Of a DNA stretch of 64,000 bases, positions 8,551 to 17,610 are shown one piece after another. This DNA is from DATFVJ01 sp963851085. GTDB lineage: Bacteria; Actinomycetota; Actinomycetes; Streptosporangiales; Streptosporangiaceae. The notes under the pieces were generated by a model. It searched no databases, was not told the DNA's origin, and saw only the letters and a list, made by a program, of their open reading frames with translations. The translations under genes were made by a program, and so were the position numbers. Where the stretch lies: positions 26,730 to 90,729 of the forward strand of contig CAWKNX010000014.1 in the NCBI GenBank assembly GCA_963851085.1. Reading direction: 5' to 3'. The number at the start of each line of letters is the position of its first letter. Position 1 is the first letter of the stretch.

Positions 8551-8581
8551 TTACCCCAGCAATGGCCCGTTGCTGGGGTAA
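8551..8581. terminator. Bidirectional terminator hairpin between kinase and aspS
   Basis: A perfect 12-bp stem (TTACCCCAGCAA / TTGCTGGGGTAA) has a 7-base loop TGGCCCG. It lies between two convergent genes and starts 35 bases after the kinase stop. A U-run is missing, as is usual in actinomycetes. The loop side contains the 13-mer CAATGGCCCGTTG, which recurs elsewhere in the window. Confidence 0.65.
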
Positions 8582-8639
8582 GAGGCCCACCAATCGGCCA
8601 TGGTTCGGCTCTCGTGCAGGGACTGACATGGCCGTTAAG

Positions 8640-8722
8640 ACCGTATTGCCCCGGGGGGCGACCCCCCGGGATCCCCCCGCACCAGCCGATGCCGCCTCCG
8701 CGGCAGCCGTTAAGGATCATTC
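8640..8722 (-). repeat. Copy of the ACGGCTGCCGC palindromic repeat family
   Basis: On the minus strand the sequence reads AATGATCCTTAACGGCTGC, continues CGCGGAGG, and ends in the strong palindrome CCCGGGGGGTCGCCCCCCGG. The same order (AATGATCCTAAACGGCTGC, then the palindrome) occurs at 57874-57960. The aspS stop codon TAA lies in its first bases, so the repeat abuts the gene end and may also act as the aspS terminator. Confidence 0.8.
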
Positions 8723-10461
8723 GGCGGGATCACGTCCACGCCCGCTTCGCGCCGCTGGGCTGGAGTGATCCGGGTGGGGGCGCCGGTCAGCGGGTCGCTG
8801 CCAGAAGCCGCCTTCGGGAACGCGATCACGTCCCTGATCGTGGGGCGGCCCGCGAGCAGCGCGGTGACCCGGTCCCAGCCGAGCGCGATGCCGCCGTGCG
8901 GCGGCGGGCCATACTTGAACGCCTCGAGCAGGAACCCGAACTTGGCCCCCGCCTCCTCCCGCGACATGCCGAGCAGATCGAAGACCCGCTGCTGCATCCC
9001 GGCGCGGTGGATACGGATCGAGCCGCCGCCGATCTCGTTGCCGTTGCACACGATGTCGTAGGCATCGGCGAGCGCGCTTTCCGGTGCCGACTCGAACTTG
9101 TCCGCCCACTCGGGCAGCGGCGCGGTGAACGGATGATGCACCGCGGTCCAGCCACCCTCGCCGTCCTCCTCGAACATCGGGGCGTCGACGACCCAGGTGA
9201 AGGCCCACGCGCTCGCGTCGATCAGGCCGCAGCGGCGGCCGATCTCCAGCCGCGCCGCCCCGAGTAGCTGCCTGGCCTCGGCGGGCTTGCCCGCGGCGAA
9301 GAACACGCAGTCGCCTGGCCCGGCGCCTGCCACCGCCGCCAGGCCCGTCCGCTCGGCCTCGGACAGGTTCCTCGCGACCGGGCCGCCGAGGTCGCCATCG
9401 GCGCCGATCGTCGCGTAGGCGAGCCCGCGTGCCCCGCGGGCGCGGGCCCATTCCTGCCAGCCGTCGAGTTCCCTTCGGGTCTGCGCCGCACCGCCGGGCA
9501 TCACCACCGCACCGACGTACGGTGCCTGGAAGACACGGAACGGTGTCTGCGCGAAATACCCGGTCAGATCCGCCAGCTCGCACCCGAAGCGCAGATCCGG
9601 CTTGTCGGAGCCGTACCTGTCCATCGCCTCGGCATAGGTCATCCGCGGGATCGGCCGCGGGACGCGGTAGCCGGTGATCTCGGCCCACAGCCGCTCGACC
9701 AGATCCTCGGCGACGGCGACCACGTCCTCGCGGGTGACGAAGCTCATCTCCAGGTCGATCTGGGTGAACTCCAGCTGCCGGTCCGCGCGAAGGTCCTCGT
9801 CACGAAAGCACCGGGCAAGCTGGTAGTAGCGCTCGATGCCGCCGACCATGAGCAGTTGCTTGAACAACTGCGGCGACTGCGGCAGCGCGTACCAGTGGCC
9901 GGGCCGCAGCCGCACAGGCACCAGGAAGTCCCTTGCGCCCTCAGGCGTCGACCTGGTCAGGTACGGGGTCTCCACCTGAACGAAACGATGCTCGCGCATC
10001 ACCTCACTGGCCAGGTAGGTGGCCGTGGACCGGATCCGCAGGGCCCGGGCGGTCTCAGCGCGGCGAATGTCCAGGTAGCGGTACTTGAGCCGGATCTCCT
10101 CGCTCAACTCCTCGCCGCCTTCGACGGGGAACGGCAGCGGCGCACACTCGCTGAGCACCTCGACGGTATCGGCGACGACCTCGATCTCGCCCGTCGGCAG
10201 GTCAGGGTTCTCGTTACCGGCCGGCCTCCGGCCGACCCGCCCGGTGACCCGGACGCAGTACTCCGCGCGCAGATCACCCGCCGCGCCGCCGCTGTCGGGA
10301 CCGGTGTCCCTGATCACCACCTGCGCGATGCCCGAGCCGTCGCGCAGGTCGATGAAGACCACGCCGCCGTGGTCGCGGCGGTGCGCCACCCAGCCGGCCA
10401 GCGTCACCTGCTGGCCGGCCTGCTCCGCCCGGAGCGTTCCCGCCTCATGAGTGCGGATCAC
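8710..10461 (-). CDS. aspS: Aspartate--tRNA ligase (bacterial type, with GAD domain)
   Basis: 583 residues. An OB-fold anticodon-binding domain (VTLAGWVAHRRDHGGVVFIDLRDG) is followed by the class II catalytic core: motif 1 TARALRIRSTATYLASEVMR, QSPQLFKQLLMVGGIERYYQ, motif 2 ARCFRDEDLRADRQLEFTQID, and motif 3 GGIALGWDRVTALLAG. The inserted GAD domain (about residues 300-420) marks the long bacterial AspRS. In organisms with GatCAB such enzymes often also charge tRNA-Asn, which cannot be judged here. The start is GTG with AAGGAG eight bases upstream. The C-terminal codons and stop overlap the beginning of a palindromic repeat. Confidence 0.97.
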   Translation of the reverse strand: MIRTHEAGTLRAEQAGQQVTLAGWVAHRRDHGGVVFIDLRDGSGIAQVVIRDTGPDSGGAAGDLRAEYCVRVTGRVGRRPAGNENPDLPTGEIEVVADTVEVLSECAPLPFPVEGGEELSEEIRLKYRYLDIRRAETARALRIRSTATYLASEVMREHRFVQVETPYLTRSTPEGARDFLVPVRLRPGHWYALPQSPQLFKQLLMVGGIERYYQLARCFRDEDLRADRQLEFTQIDLEMSFVTREDVVAVAEDLVERLWAEITGYRVPRPIPRMTYAEAMDRYGSDKPDLRFGCELADLTGYFAQTPFRVFQAPYVGAVVMPGGAAQTRRELDGWQEWARARGARGLAYATIGADGDLGGPVARNLSEAERTGLAAVAGAGPGDCVFFAAGKPAEARQLLGAARLEIGRRCGLIDASAWAFTWVVDAPMFEEDGEGGWTAVHHPFTAPLPEWADKFESAPESALADAYDIVCNGNEIGGGSIRIHRAGMQQRVFDLLGMSREEAGAKFGFLLEAFKYGPPPHGGIALGWDRVTALLAGRPTIRDVIAFPKAASGSDPLTGAPTRITPAQRREAGVDVIPPNDP

Positions 10462-10615
10462 GAGTGCATCTCCTTACGACTGCTCCACGAGCCCTGCCAC
10501 GAGCCCTGCCGCGAGGCCCCGGCCGCGCGCATGGCAGGCCCGGTGGGCCCGCGGCGCTCTGCGACCGCTGACTGGATCATTTTCCCGAACGGCTGCGCGG
10601 GGCTCACGTCGGCCC

Positions 10616-11449
10616 CTATAGCCTCCTGGCCCGGGCATTCTCTCCCGCGCCCGCCTCGGGGTACCCGCCGCCGGCCGGGCCGGGAGCGCCGGCAGCGTCC
10701 TCGGCGGCCTCGGCGGCCTGGCGTACCAGCGGCACGAGGAACGGATTGCTCGCGCGCTCCGCGCCGATCGTCGTGTCCGGGCCATGCCCGGGCAGGACCA
10801 CGGTCTGCGCGGGTAGCGGCAGGCAGACCCGGGCGAGGCTCTCCATGATCGTCTGGTAGTCACCACCGGGCAGGTCGGTGCGCCCGATCGAGCCAGCGAA
10901 CAGCAGGTCACCAGAGAACAGGATGCCCGCCTCGTCCGCCGCCTGCTGATGCTGGCTCTGCGCGGCACTTCCGGGCGCGGCGTAGGCCGGGCCCGGCGTC
11001 TCGCCCGGCAGGCGGAAGATGACCGACCCTGGTGTGTGACCCGGCGCATGTCCCACGGTGATCTCGAGCCCGGCTATTCGCAGCGTCAGGCCGTCCGTCA
11101 GTTCCCTGACGTCATCGGGCTCGGACAGTTTCAGCCCGCCGAACAACTGCTGGGCCGGGCCGAGTGAGAAGCCGCGCGCCGGGTCCGACAGCAGTTCCCT
11201 GTCGCCGGTGTGAATGTAGGCGGGCACGTTCTTGGCACCGCACACCGGGGCGACCGACCAGACATGGTCGATGTGACCGTGCGTGAGCAACACGGCGACC
11301 GGCTTCAGCCGGTGCTCGCGCAGCCGCTCATCGATGCCCCGCTCGGCGTTCTGGCCAGGGTCGATGATGACGCATTCCTCGCCGGGCGCGGGCGCGACCA
11401 GGTAGCAGTTGGCGGCGAACGAGCCTGCGGGAAAGCCGGTGACGAGCAC
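10616..11449 (-). CDS. Metallo-beta-lactamase-fold hydrolase (glyoxalase II-like)
   Basis: 277 residues, GTG start. The zinc-binding motif THGHIDH lies at residues 56-62, followed by the metal ligands in VGHAPGHTPGS, FSGDLLFAGSIGRTD and VVLPGHGPDTTIG. The start (MLVTGFPAGSFAANCYLV) and order of motifs match the YcbL/GloB-like group often located next to rel, aspS or hisS in actinomycetes. These proteins hydrolyse thioesters such as S-lactoylglutathione analogues, but the true substrate in a mycothiol-using host is unknown. About 25 residues rich in Pro/Ala/Gln are inserted before the DEAGILFSGD strand. The tail is Gly/Pro-rich. Confidence 0.88.
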   Translation of the reverse strand: MLVTGFPAGSFAANCYLVAPAPGEECVIIDPGQNAERGIDERLREHRLKPVAVLLTHGHIDHVWSVAPVCGAKNVPAYIHTGDRELLSDPARGFSLGPAQQLFGGLKLSEPDDVRELTDGLTLRIAGLEITVGHAPGHTPGSVIFRLPGETPGPAYAAPGSAAQSQHQQAADEAGILFSGDLLFAGSIGRTDLPGGDYQTIMESLARVCLPLPAQTVVLPGHGPDTTIGAERASNPFLVPLVRQAAEAAEDAAGAPGPAGGGYPEAGAGENARARRL

Positions 11450-11764
11450 GCTCGTAGGGTACCGAGGATGACCGGGGTGCTGCGAACCGATAACGGATCA
11501 CGCGAAATGGGCCCGGCGGCCGGTACGATTCGCGAAGTTTCCCTGTCGAGGTTTCCCGTCACTTCCCGCCCGCGGGAAAAGCCCGGAGCCGGGCAGGCCC
11601 TGACTGATAAACACTGTGTGCAGGCGCGAGCATGGCAAGTGCCTGAGATGGTGCGTCCACGCTCACCATGTCAGGCGGCAGGAACGCGGCGACGACGTAA
11701 ATAAGGCAACCAGGACTGGTCCGCAAGCGCATACGGTACAACCAGGACAAGGAGGACTGGACGG
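11450..11764. other. Divergent intergenic region between the MBL hydrolase and the cyclophilin
   Basis: This 315-base region carries the promoters of two divergent genes. No RNA gene or clear repeat is seen. A short imperfect inverted repeat (GGGAAAAGCCCGGAGCCGGGC) lies near 11575. A purine-rich ribosome site (ACAAGGAGG) precedes the cyclophilin start. No confident -35/-10 pair could be assigned. Confidence 0.5.
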
Positions 11765-12622
11765 GTGGGTAAGCAGGATCGCCAGCGCAAGCTGGCCCGC
11801 GCGCGGTACGAGCGCCAGCAGCGGCGTCGTGCCATGCGGACCAGGCGCGTACGGCAGTGGACCGCTATCAGCGGCGCGGGGGCCGCGGTCATCGTGCTTG
11901 CCGTGATCGGCTACCTCGTGTTCGCTCCCACCGGCGGGACCCCGGCCGCCTCACCCACGCATTCAGCGACCCCGTCGGCGACTCCGTCACCGGCACCGGC
12001 CAGCGCCGCTCCCACGGCGACCGTGCAGCCGGCCGCCGCGGTGTCGCACTGCACCTACATTTCGGCGCCCCCGGCGGCACGCAAGGTGGGCACCCCTCCT
12101 GCGAAGCCCGCTGTTAATGCCACATACCAGGCGACGATCCGGACTAACCGCGGGAACATCGTCATCGACCTCGCGCACAGCAAAGCCACCTGCACCGTCA
12201 ATTCGTTCGTCTATCTGGCCGCCCAGAACTACTTCAGCAACACCAAGTGCCACAGGCTCACCACCAGCGGCATCTATGTGCTCCAGTGCGGCGATCCGAC
12301 CGGAACGGGATCTGGCGGCCCGGGTTACCGGTTCGCGAACGAAGTCGCCGGAGACAGCGCCACCGCGAGCGCTGTCTTTCCCGCGGGCACCGTCGCGATG
12401 GCGCATTCGAGCCAGGCGAGCAGCAATGGCAGCCAGTTCTTCCTCGTGTACAAGGCCACGACGCTGCCGCCCGACTACACGCCGTTCGGCACGATCACAT
12501 CGGGCCTGAGTGTCCTGCAGAGCGTGGCCAGTGCCGGGATCGCCTCCAACGCCAACGGCGCTGGGGACGGGCCGCCGAAAGAGAGCGTCATCATCGAGAG
12601 CGTGAGCATCAAGAGGACCTGA
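11765..12622 (+). CDS. Membrane-anchored peptidyl-prolyl cis-trans isomerase (cyclophilin type)
   Basis: 285 residues from a GTG preceded by AAGGAGG. A basic cytoplasmic start (GKQDRQRKLARARYERQQRRR) and one helix (AISGAGAAVIVLAVIGYLVF) are followed by a Thr/Pro/Ser-rich linker of about 45 residues. The cyclophilin domain then begins at YQATIRTNRGNIVIDL. Conserved cyclophilin segments are FVYLAAQNYFSNTKCHRLT, LQCGDPTGTGSGGPGYRFANE, GTVAMAHSSQASSNGSQFFL and YTPFGTITSGLSVLQSV. The canonical catalytic Arg in the FHR motif appears as CHRLT, so Arg is kept. It folds exported proteins at the outer face of the membrane. Location beside rel and DUF349 is conserved in actinomycetes. Confidence 0.93.
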   Translation: MGKQDRQRKLARARYERQQRRRAMRTRRVRQWTAISGAGAAVIVLAVIGYLVFAPTGGTPAASPTHSATPSATPSPAPASAAPTATVQPAAAVSHCTYISAPPAARKVGTPPAKPAVNATYQATIRTNRGNIVIDLAHSKATCTVNSFVYLAAQNYFSNTKCHRLTTSGIYVLQCGDPTGTGSGGPGYRFANEVAGDSATASAVFPAGTVAMAHSSQASSNGSQFFLVYKATTLPPDYTPFGTITSGLSVLQSVASAGIASNANGAGDGPPKESVIIESVSIKRT

Positions 12623-12672
12623 GCCAATCGAAGACGGCAGGGCCTTTGACTGAAGGAGCCAGGAGGTCTGCG

Positions 12673-13911
12673 GTGAGCACCCCGAACGATCCGTGGGGCC
12701 GGGTTGACGCCGACGGCACCGTATTCGTGCGGACAGCCGATGGTGAGCGTCCGATTGGCTCCTGGCAGGCGGGGGATGCGGCAGAGGCACTTGCCTTCTT
12801 CAAGCGCAAGTTCGAGGCGCTTGTCACCGAGGTGGACCTGCTCGAGCAGCGGATCAAGACCACCGACCTGTCGCCCGCGCACGCCCAGGCAGGGATCGAG
12901 CGCCTGGTCGAGTCCGTCACCGGCGCCCACGCGATAGGCGACCTCGACGGCCTGCTGGCCCGGATCGAGGACCTGCGCGGCCTGGTCGATCACCGCCGCG
13001 AGGAGTTCAAGGCCGCGCGTGAGGACGCGCGCAAGGAAGCCAGGGAGATCAAGGAACGGATCGTCGCGGAGGCGGAGCGCATCGCCGCGGAAGCGACGCA
13101 CTGGAAGATCAGCGGCGAGCGGATGCGCCAGCTTCTGGAGGAATGGAAGGCGGCTCCGCGCGCGGAGCGTGCGGTCGAGGCCGTGCTGTGGAAGCGCCTT
13201 TCCGCGGCGCGGAATGCCTTCACCAAGCGCCGCAAGGCCTACTTCTCCACCCTGGAAACCGAGCGGGAGGCCACCCGGATCCGCAAGGAGAAGCTGGTCG
13301 CTGAGGCCGAGGCCCTCGCATCCTCGACCGACTGGACGGCTACCGCGAACGCGTTCCGCGAGCTGATGCGTTCGTGGAAGTCGGCGGGACGCGCGGCACG
13401 CGGTATCGAGGACGAGCTGTGGAACCGGTTCAAGGCGGCGCAGGACACCTTCTTCACGGCGCGCGGCGAGTTGTTCGCGCAGCGCGACGCGGAGTTGCGT
13501 GAACACGCGGCGGCGAAGGAGAAGCTGCTCACGGAGGCGGAACGCCTGCTCCCGGTGAAGGATGTCCGCGCCGCGCGGTCGGCCCTGCGGGCAATACAGG
13601 AACGCTGGGAGGAGGCGGGCCCCGTGCCGCGGGAAGCGCGCGAGCATCTCGAGTCGGGGCTGCGGAAAGTCGAGGACGCGGTCCGCAAGGCGGAGGACAC
13701 GCAGTGGCGGCGGGCCAACCCGGAGGCGCGCGCGCGAGCCGAGGGCACCGTGGCGCAACTGCGTGCGGCCATCAGCGGGCTCGAGAAACAGCTCGCGGGT
13801 GCGCGCGAGCAAGGCGACGAAAAGGCGGCGGCGCGAGCCGACGAGGCGCTCACGGCGCGCAGGTCCTGGCTCGCCGAGGCGGAGCGGACCCTGTCGGAGT
13901 TCAGCGGCTGA
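12673..13911 (+). CDS. DUF349 domain protein
   Basis: 412 residues from the GTG at 12673, preceded by AGGAGG. The frame is open upstream but there overlaps the cyclophilin gene. The N-terminus reads STPNDPWGRVDADGTVFVRT and is followed by long, highly charged helices with several copies of the DUF349 pattern: W-K-x-A-(P/G)-R-A-x3-E-x2-L-W-x-R-(F/L). These are visible as LLEEWKAAPRAERAVEAVLW and LMRSWKSAGRAARGIEDELW, and more loosely as IQERWEEAGPVPREAREHLE. The family is cytoplasmic, helical and of unknown biochemical function. It follows the cyclophilin gene by 50 bases and is convergent with rel, an arrangement kept in Streptomyces-like genomes. Confidence 0.93.
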   Translation: MSTPNDPWGRVDADGTVFVRTADGERPIGSWQAGDAAEALAFFKRKFEALVTEVDLLEQRIKTTDLSPAHAQAGIERLVESVTGAHAIGDLDGLLARIEDLRGLVDHRREEFKAAREDARKEAREIKERIVAEAERIAAEATHWKISGERMRQLLEEWKAAPRAERAVEAVLWKRLSAARNAFTKRRKAYFSTLETEREATRIRKEKLVAEAEALASSTDWTATANAFRELMRSWKSAGRAARGIEDELWNRFKAAQDTFFTARGELFAQRDAELREHAAAKEKLLTEAERLLPVKDVRAARSALRAIQERWEEAGPVPREAREHLESGLRKVEDAVRKAEDTQWRRANPEARARAEGTVAQLRAAISGLEKQLAGAREQGDEKAAARADEALTARRSWLAEAERTLSEFSG

Positions 13912-14036
13912 CTTCGGCTGCACGGCGCCGCCGGCCCAGCCCTCAGCAGATATCCACACCCGTCACGAAGCCATCCACAGATTCTCGTTCCCCCCTGCCG
14001 CCCCTCTTGACAGCCTGGCAAGATCGTCAGTAGGGC

Positions 14037-14063
14037 AAAGGCCCCATGGGTGGGTGGGCCTTG
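14037..14063. terminator. Terminator-like hairpin between DUF349 and rel
   Basis: A 7-bp perfect stem AAGGCCC / GGGCCTT lies around the loop CATGGGTGGGT, between the convergent DUF349 and rel genes. TTGACA at 14007-14012 with TAGGGC 18 bases later resembles a weak plus-strand promoter just before it, so a short transcript cannot be excluded. Confidence 0.45.
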
Positions 14064-14132
14064 TATGAAGGGCGACCTTGCCTGAGTGCGGGGCTTCGGA
14101 GATGTGGAGCGGCCGGGTGCGGATTCGGGCGG

Positions 14133-16736
14133 TCAGCTGGTCACGCGGTAGACGTCGTAGACGCCGTCGATCGCGCGGACCGCGCGGAGCACGTGACCCA
14201 GATGCTTCGGGTCGCCCATCTCGAAGGTGAACCTGCTCACGGCCACCCGGTCCCTTGTGGTCGTGACGGATGCCGACAAGATGTTGACGTGCTGGTCAGA
14301 AAGCACCCGCGTCACGTCGGAGAGCAGCCGGGTCCGGTCAAGCGCCTCGACCTGGATGGCGACGAGGAACACCGAATCCTCGGTCGGTGACCACCGGACG
14401 GCGACGAGCCGCTCCGGCTGCGCGTCCTGCAGGTGGCGCAGGTTCACGCAGTCCTTCCTGTGCACCGACACCCCGCTCGCGCGCGTGACGAACCCGGTGA
14501 TCTCGTCGCCCGGCACGGGCGTGCAGCATTTGGAAAGCCGCGCCCACACGTCAGGTGTGCCTTCCACGACGATGCCCGGGTCCCCGGCAGGCCGCGGCTT
14601 CGCCTCGCGGCTCGGCAGCGTCAGCTCGGCGAGATCCTCCTCCGCGCCAGCCAGGCCGCCAACCAGCCGGACCAGCTTGGAAACGATGGCCTGGGCACTG
14701 ATGTGCCTGTCTCCGACCGCCGCGTAGAGCGCCGACACATCGGTATACCGCAGCTCGCGTGCGACGGCCAGCAGCCCGTCGCCCGAGGCGAGGCGCTGCA
14801 ACGGCAAGCCCTGCTTGCGCATCGCCCGCACGATCGAGCCCTTGCCCGCCTCGATCGCCGCTTCCCTGCGTTCCTTGGAGAACCAGTGGCGGATCTTGTT
14901 GCGGGCCCTGGCGCTCTTGACGAAATTCAGCCAGTCCCTGCTCGGCCCGGCTTCCTGCGCCTTCGAGGTGAAGATCTCCACCGTGTCCCCGTTGTCGAGC
15001 GCGCTCTCCAGCGGGACGAGCCTGCCGTTGACCCGGGCGCCGATGGTGCGATGCCCGACCTCGGTGTGGATGGCGTAGGCGAAATCGATGGGCGTCGCAC
15101 CTTGCGGCAGGGCGATCACTTCACCACGCGGGGTGAAGACGTAGACCTCGGACGCGGCAAGGTCGAACCGGAGCGACTCGAGGAACTCGGCGGGGTCGGC
15201 GGTCTCCTTCTGCCAGTCCACAAGCTGGCGCAGCCACGCCATGTCCTCTGTCCCGCCCTTGCCGTCCCTGCCGTCCTTGCCCTCTTTGCCCCGGCCCCCG
15301 TGGGCAGTGTCCTCCTTGTACTTCCAGTGCGCCGCCACACCGTACTCCGACCGCCGGTGCATTCCCCAGGTGCGGATCTGAAGTTCGACCGGCTTGCCCT
15401 CTGGGCCGATCACCGTGGTATGCAGCGACTGGTACATGTTGAACTTCGGCATCGCGATGTAATCCTTGAAGCGCCCGGGCACGGGATTCCAGCGCGCGTG
15501 GATCGTGCCGAGAGCCGCGTAGCAGTCGCGGACCGAGTCGACGAGTACCCGGATGCCCACGAGATCGTAGATCTCGTCGAACTCGACATTGCGGGCGATC
15601 ATCTTCTGATAGATCGAGTAGTAGTGCTTGGGGCGGCCGGTAACGGTCGCCTTGATCTTCGCGTCGCGCAGGTCCGCCGCGACGTCGGTGACCACGTCCT
15701 GGAGGAACACGTCACGGCGCGGTGCGCGCTCGGAGACCATGCGGGCTATCTCGTCGTAACGTTTCGAGTACAGCGTCGCGAACGCAAGATCCTCGAGTTC
15801 CCATTTGATCGTGTTCATGCCGAGCCGGTGGGCGAGCGGCGCGAAGATCTCCAGCGTCTCCCTGGACTTGCGTTCCTGCTTGGCACGCGGCAAGTACTTG
15901 AGCGTCCGCATGTTGTGCAGCCGGTCAGCGAGCTTGATCACGAGGACCCGGATGTCGCGGGACATCGCCACGACCATCTTGCGGACCGTCTCCGCCTCGG
16001 CGGCCTCCCCGTACTTGACCTTGTCGAGCTTGGTGACTCCGTCCACCAGAGCCGCGATCTCCTCGCCGAACTCCGAACGGAGCTGCGTCAGCGTGTACGG
16101 GGTGTCCTCGACCGTGTCGTGCAGCAGCGCGGCGCAGAGCGTCTCGTGATTCATGCCGAGCTCGGCGAGAATCGTGGTGACGGCGAGCGGGTGGGTGATG
16201 TACGGGTCGCCGCTCTTGCGCTTCTGGTCGCGATGCCAGTAGGCGGCGACATCGTACGCGCGCTCGATGGTGCGGACATCCGCCTTCGGATGAGTCGCCC
16301 GCACCGTCTTGATCAGTGGTTCGAGCACCGGGTTCATGGTGCTTGCTCGCTGCGCGCCGAGCCTGGCGAGCCTGCGGCGCACGCCGGCATGGCCAGGTGT
16401 GGCCGCCGCGGCCTGGTCAGATGCCGCCTCGTCAGGCGGCACGACGTGGGCCGGTGCGGTGTGGCCCGGCGCCACCGGGACTGGCTCACCCTGATCCGAC
16501 GCCGCTCGGTGTGGCGGAGCAGGATGTCCCGCGGTGGTTACGGCGTGGCCGGCGCTGGCTCCATCCCAAGGCAGGTTCACGTGCGCGGGCGGGCCGGATA
16601 CCGCCGTGGCACCGCCAGCGGGCGCCTCCGGTTCCGGTGACCCGGGATCTGCCTGATCGGTCCTGAGGGGGCCAGCGTGCCCGGCCAGGGCGGCGTCGGC
16701 ACCGGTCATGCCGGTTGCTACAACGTCACCGGGCAC
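14133..16736 (-). CDS. relA: Bifunctional (p)ppGpp synthetase/hydrolase Rel
   Basis: 867 residues. The HD hydrolase domain shows ITHPLAVTTILAELGMNHET and ALLHDTVEDTPYTL. The synthetase domain shows VTGRPKHYYSIYQKM, DLVGIRVLVDSVRDCYAALG and FKDYIAMPKFNMYQSLHTTV. TGS (YVFTPRGEVIALPQGATPID), a zinc-finger/helical region (SKCCTPVPGDEITGFVTRAS) and a C-terminal ACT domain follow. The HD motif HDTVEDT is intact, so it can both make and destroy (p)ppGpp. The first 130 residues are a Pro/Ala/His/Gly-rich extension of likely disorder. The GTG at 16736 has GAGGAG six bases upstream and was preferred over the ATG at 16709. The gene start overlaps the PAP2 gene end by 11 bases. Confidence 0.97.
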   Translation of the reverse strand: MPGDVVATGMTGADAALAGHAGPLRTDQADPGSPEPEAPAGGATAVSGPPAHVNLPWDGASAGHAVTTAGHPAPPHRAASDQGEPVPVAPGHTAPAHVVPPDEAASDQAAAATPGHAGVRRRLARLGAQRASTMNPVLEPLIKTVRATHPKADVRTIERAYDVAAYWHRDQKRKSGDPYITHPLAVTTILAELGMNHETLCAALLHDTVEDTPYTLTQLRSEFGEEIAALVDGVTKLDKVKYGEAAEAETVRKMVVAMSRDIRVLVIKLADRLHNMRTLKYLPRAKQERKSRETLEIFAPLAHRLGMNTIKWELEDLAFATLYSKRYDEIARMVSERAPRRDVFLQDVVTDVAADLRDAKIKATVTGRPKHYYSIYQKMIARNVEFDEIYDLVGIRVLVDSVRDCYAALGTIHARWNPVPGRFKDYIAMPKFNMYQSLHTTVIGPEGKPVELQIRTWGMHRRSEYGVAAHWKYKEDTAHGGRGKEGKDGRDGKGGTEDMAWLRQLVDWQKETADPAEFLESLRFDLAASEVYVFTPRGEVIALPQGATPIDFAYAIHTEVGHRTIGARVNGRLVPLESALDNGDTVEIFTSKAQEAGPSRDWLNFVKSARARNKIRHWFSKERREAAIEAGKGSIVRAMRKQGLPLQRLASGDGLLAVARELRYTDVSALYAAVGDRHISAQAIVSKLVRLVGGLAGAEEDLAELTLPSREAKPRPAGDPGIVVEGTPDVWARLSKCCTPVPGDEITGFVTRASGVSVHRKDCVNLRHLQDAQPERLVAVRWSPTEDSVFLVAIQVEALDRTRLLSDVTRVLSDQHVNILSASVTTTRDRVAVSRFTFEMGDPKHLGHVLRAVRAIDGVYDVYRVTS

Positions 16737-17610
16737 CTGGGCTCCTCACGTCCGCCGAGACACTCAGCTTATCGGCGGACGATTCGGGAGGTGCCAGGTC
16801 GCGGCCCCAAACGGCCGCCAAGGCCGGCAATGCGGACCGCAGGGCGCGCGCCGTGGCCGTCACGAGCAAGGCGAGGAACAGGAGCGCGACCGCGACGATC
16901 CCATCAAGCCAGAAGTGGTTGGCGGTGGCGATAACGACGATCCAGGTCACGACCGCGTGCCCGACCGCGAGCCATCGGCCGCGGCTGACGGTGGCCCGCC
17001 AGGTCCCGATGGCAACCAGCATCGCCCAGCCCACGTGGACCGATGGCATAGCGGAAAGCTGGTCGGCCACACCGCCGCCAAACGCGTATACGGACTGGCC
17101 GTAGACCTGTGCGGTGTCGACAAGACCGACCCCGGTGAGCAGGCGCGGCGGCGCCACCGGCACCAGCTGGATGAGCAGGCACGCGGCCGTAAGCCCGACC
17201 AATATGGTGCGGATCCGCCGGTAATGATCGCGGTGGCGGGCAAAGAGCCAGAACAGGAAGATGATCAATACCGTGAAGTGCATCGTCGCGTAGTAGACGT
17301 TGAACGCCTCGACGACAAGCGCGTGCGGGAGCACCAACCGCTGAACCGCCGCCTCACTGGGCAGGTGCCAGGCGCGTTCGGTGTGCCAGATCCACCACGC
17401 CCGCGCCATCGCACCGTCTGGGCCCATTACCGAGAAACTGCCTGCGTACTGCCAGAGTGCGAACAAGCCCACGACAAGCCCTGACTCGCGCACGAACGGG
17501 ACGGCGAGGCTGATCGGCCGGCGGCGCGGCAGCCAGGCCAGCCCTGCCACGGCGAACAGGCAGGCCGCCAGGATCGCGGCGACCTGCCAGGACATCTCAT
17601 AATGAGGCAT
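16726..17610 (-). CDS. PAP2-superfamily membrane phosphatase/inositol phosphotransferase-like protein
   Basis: 294 residues from ATG 17610 (MPHYEMSW). Six or so membrane helices are present. The PAP2 signature C2 appears as LSAMPSVHVGWAML (PSxHxG), and the third motif as ATANHFWLDGIVAVALLF (NHxxxD with the catalytic His). Position and spacing match the AUR1/inositol-phosphorylceramide-synthase-like branch (DUF-type 'PAP2_3') of actinomycetes. These proteins dephosphorylate or transfer lipid head groups on the outer membrane face. The frame is open upstream to 17850, but that part (RATGSGRARAPAG) lacks hydrophobic pattern. Its C-terminal end overlaps the rel start. Confidence 0.8.
   Translation of the reverse strand: MPHYEMSWQVAAILAACLFAVAGLAWLPRRRPISLAVPFVRESGLVVGLFALWQYAGSFSVMGPDGAMARAWWIWHTERAWHLPSEAAVQRLVLPHALVVEAFNVYYATMHFTVLIIFLFWLFARHRDHYRRIRTILVGLTAACLLIQLVPVAPPRLLTGVGLVDTAQVYGQSVYAFGGGVADQLSAMPSVHVGWAMLVAIGTWRATVSRGRWLAVGHAVVTWIVVIATANHFWLDGIVAVALLFLALLVTATARALRSALPALAAVWGRDLAPPESSADKLSVSADVRSPGAR

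Noticed and set aside
14433..16640. 735-codon plus-strand frame antisense to rel
   Set aside because: No recognisable motif and complete overlap with a highly conserved Rel protein.
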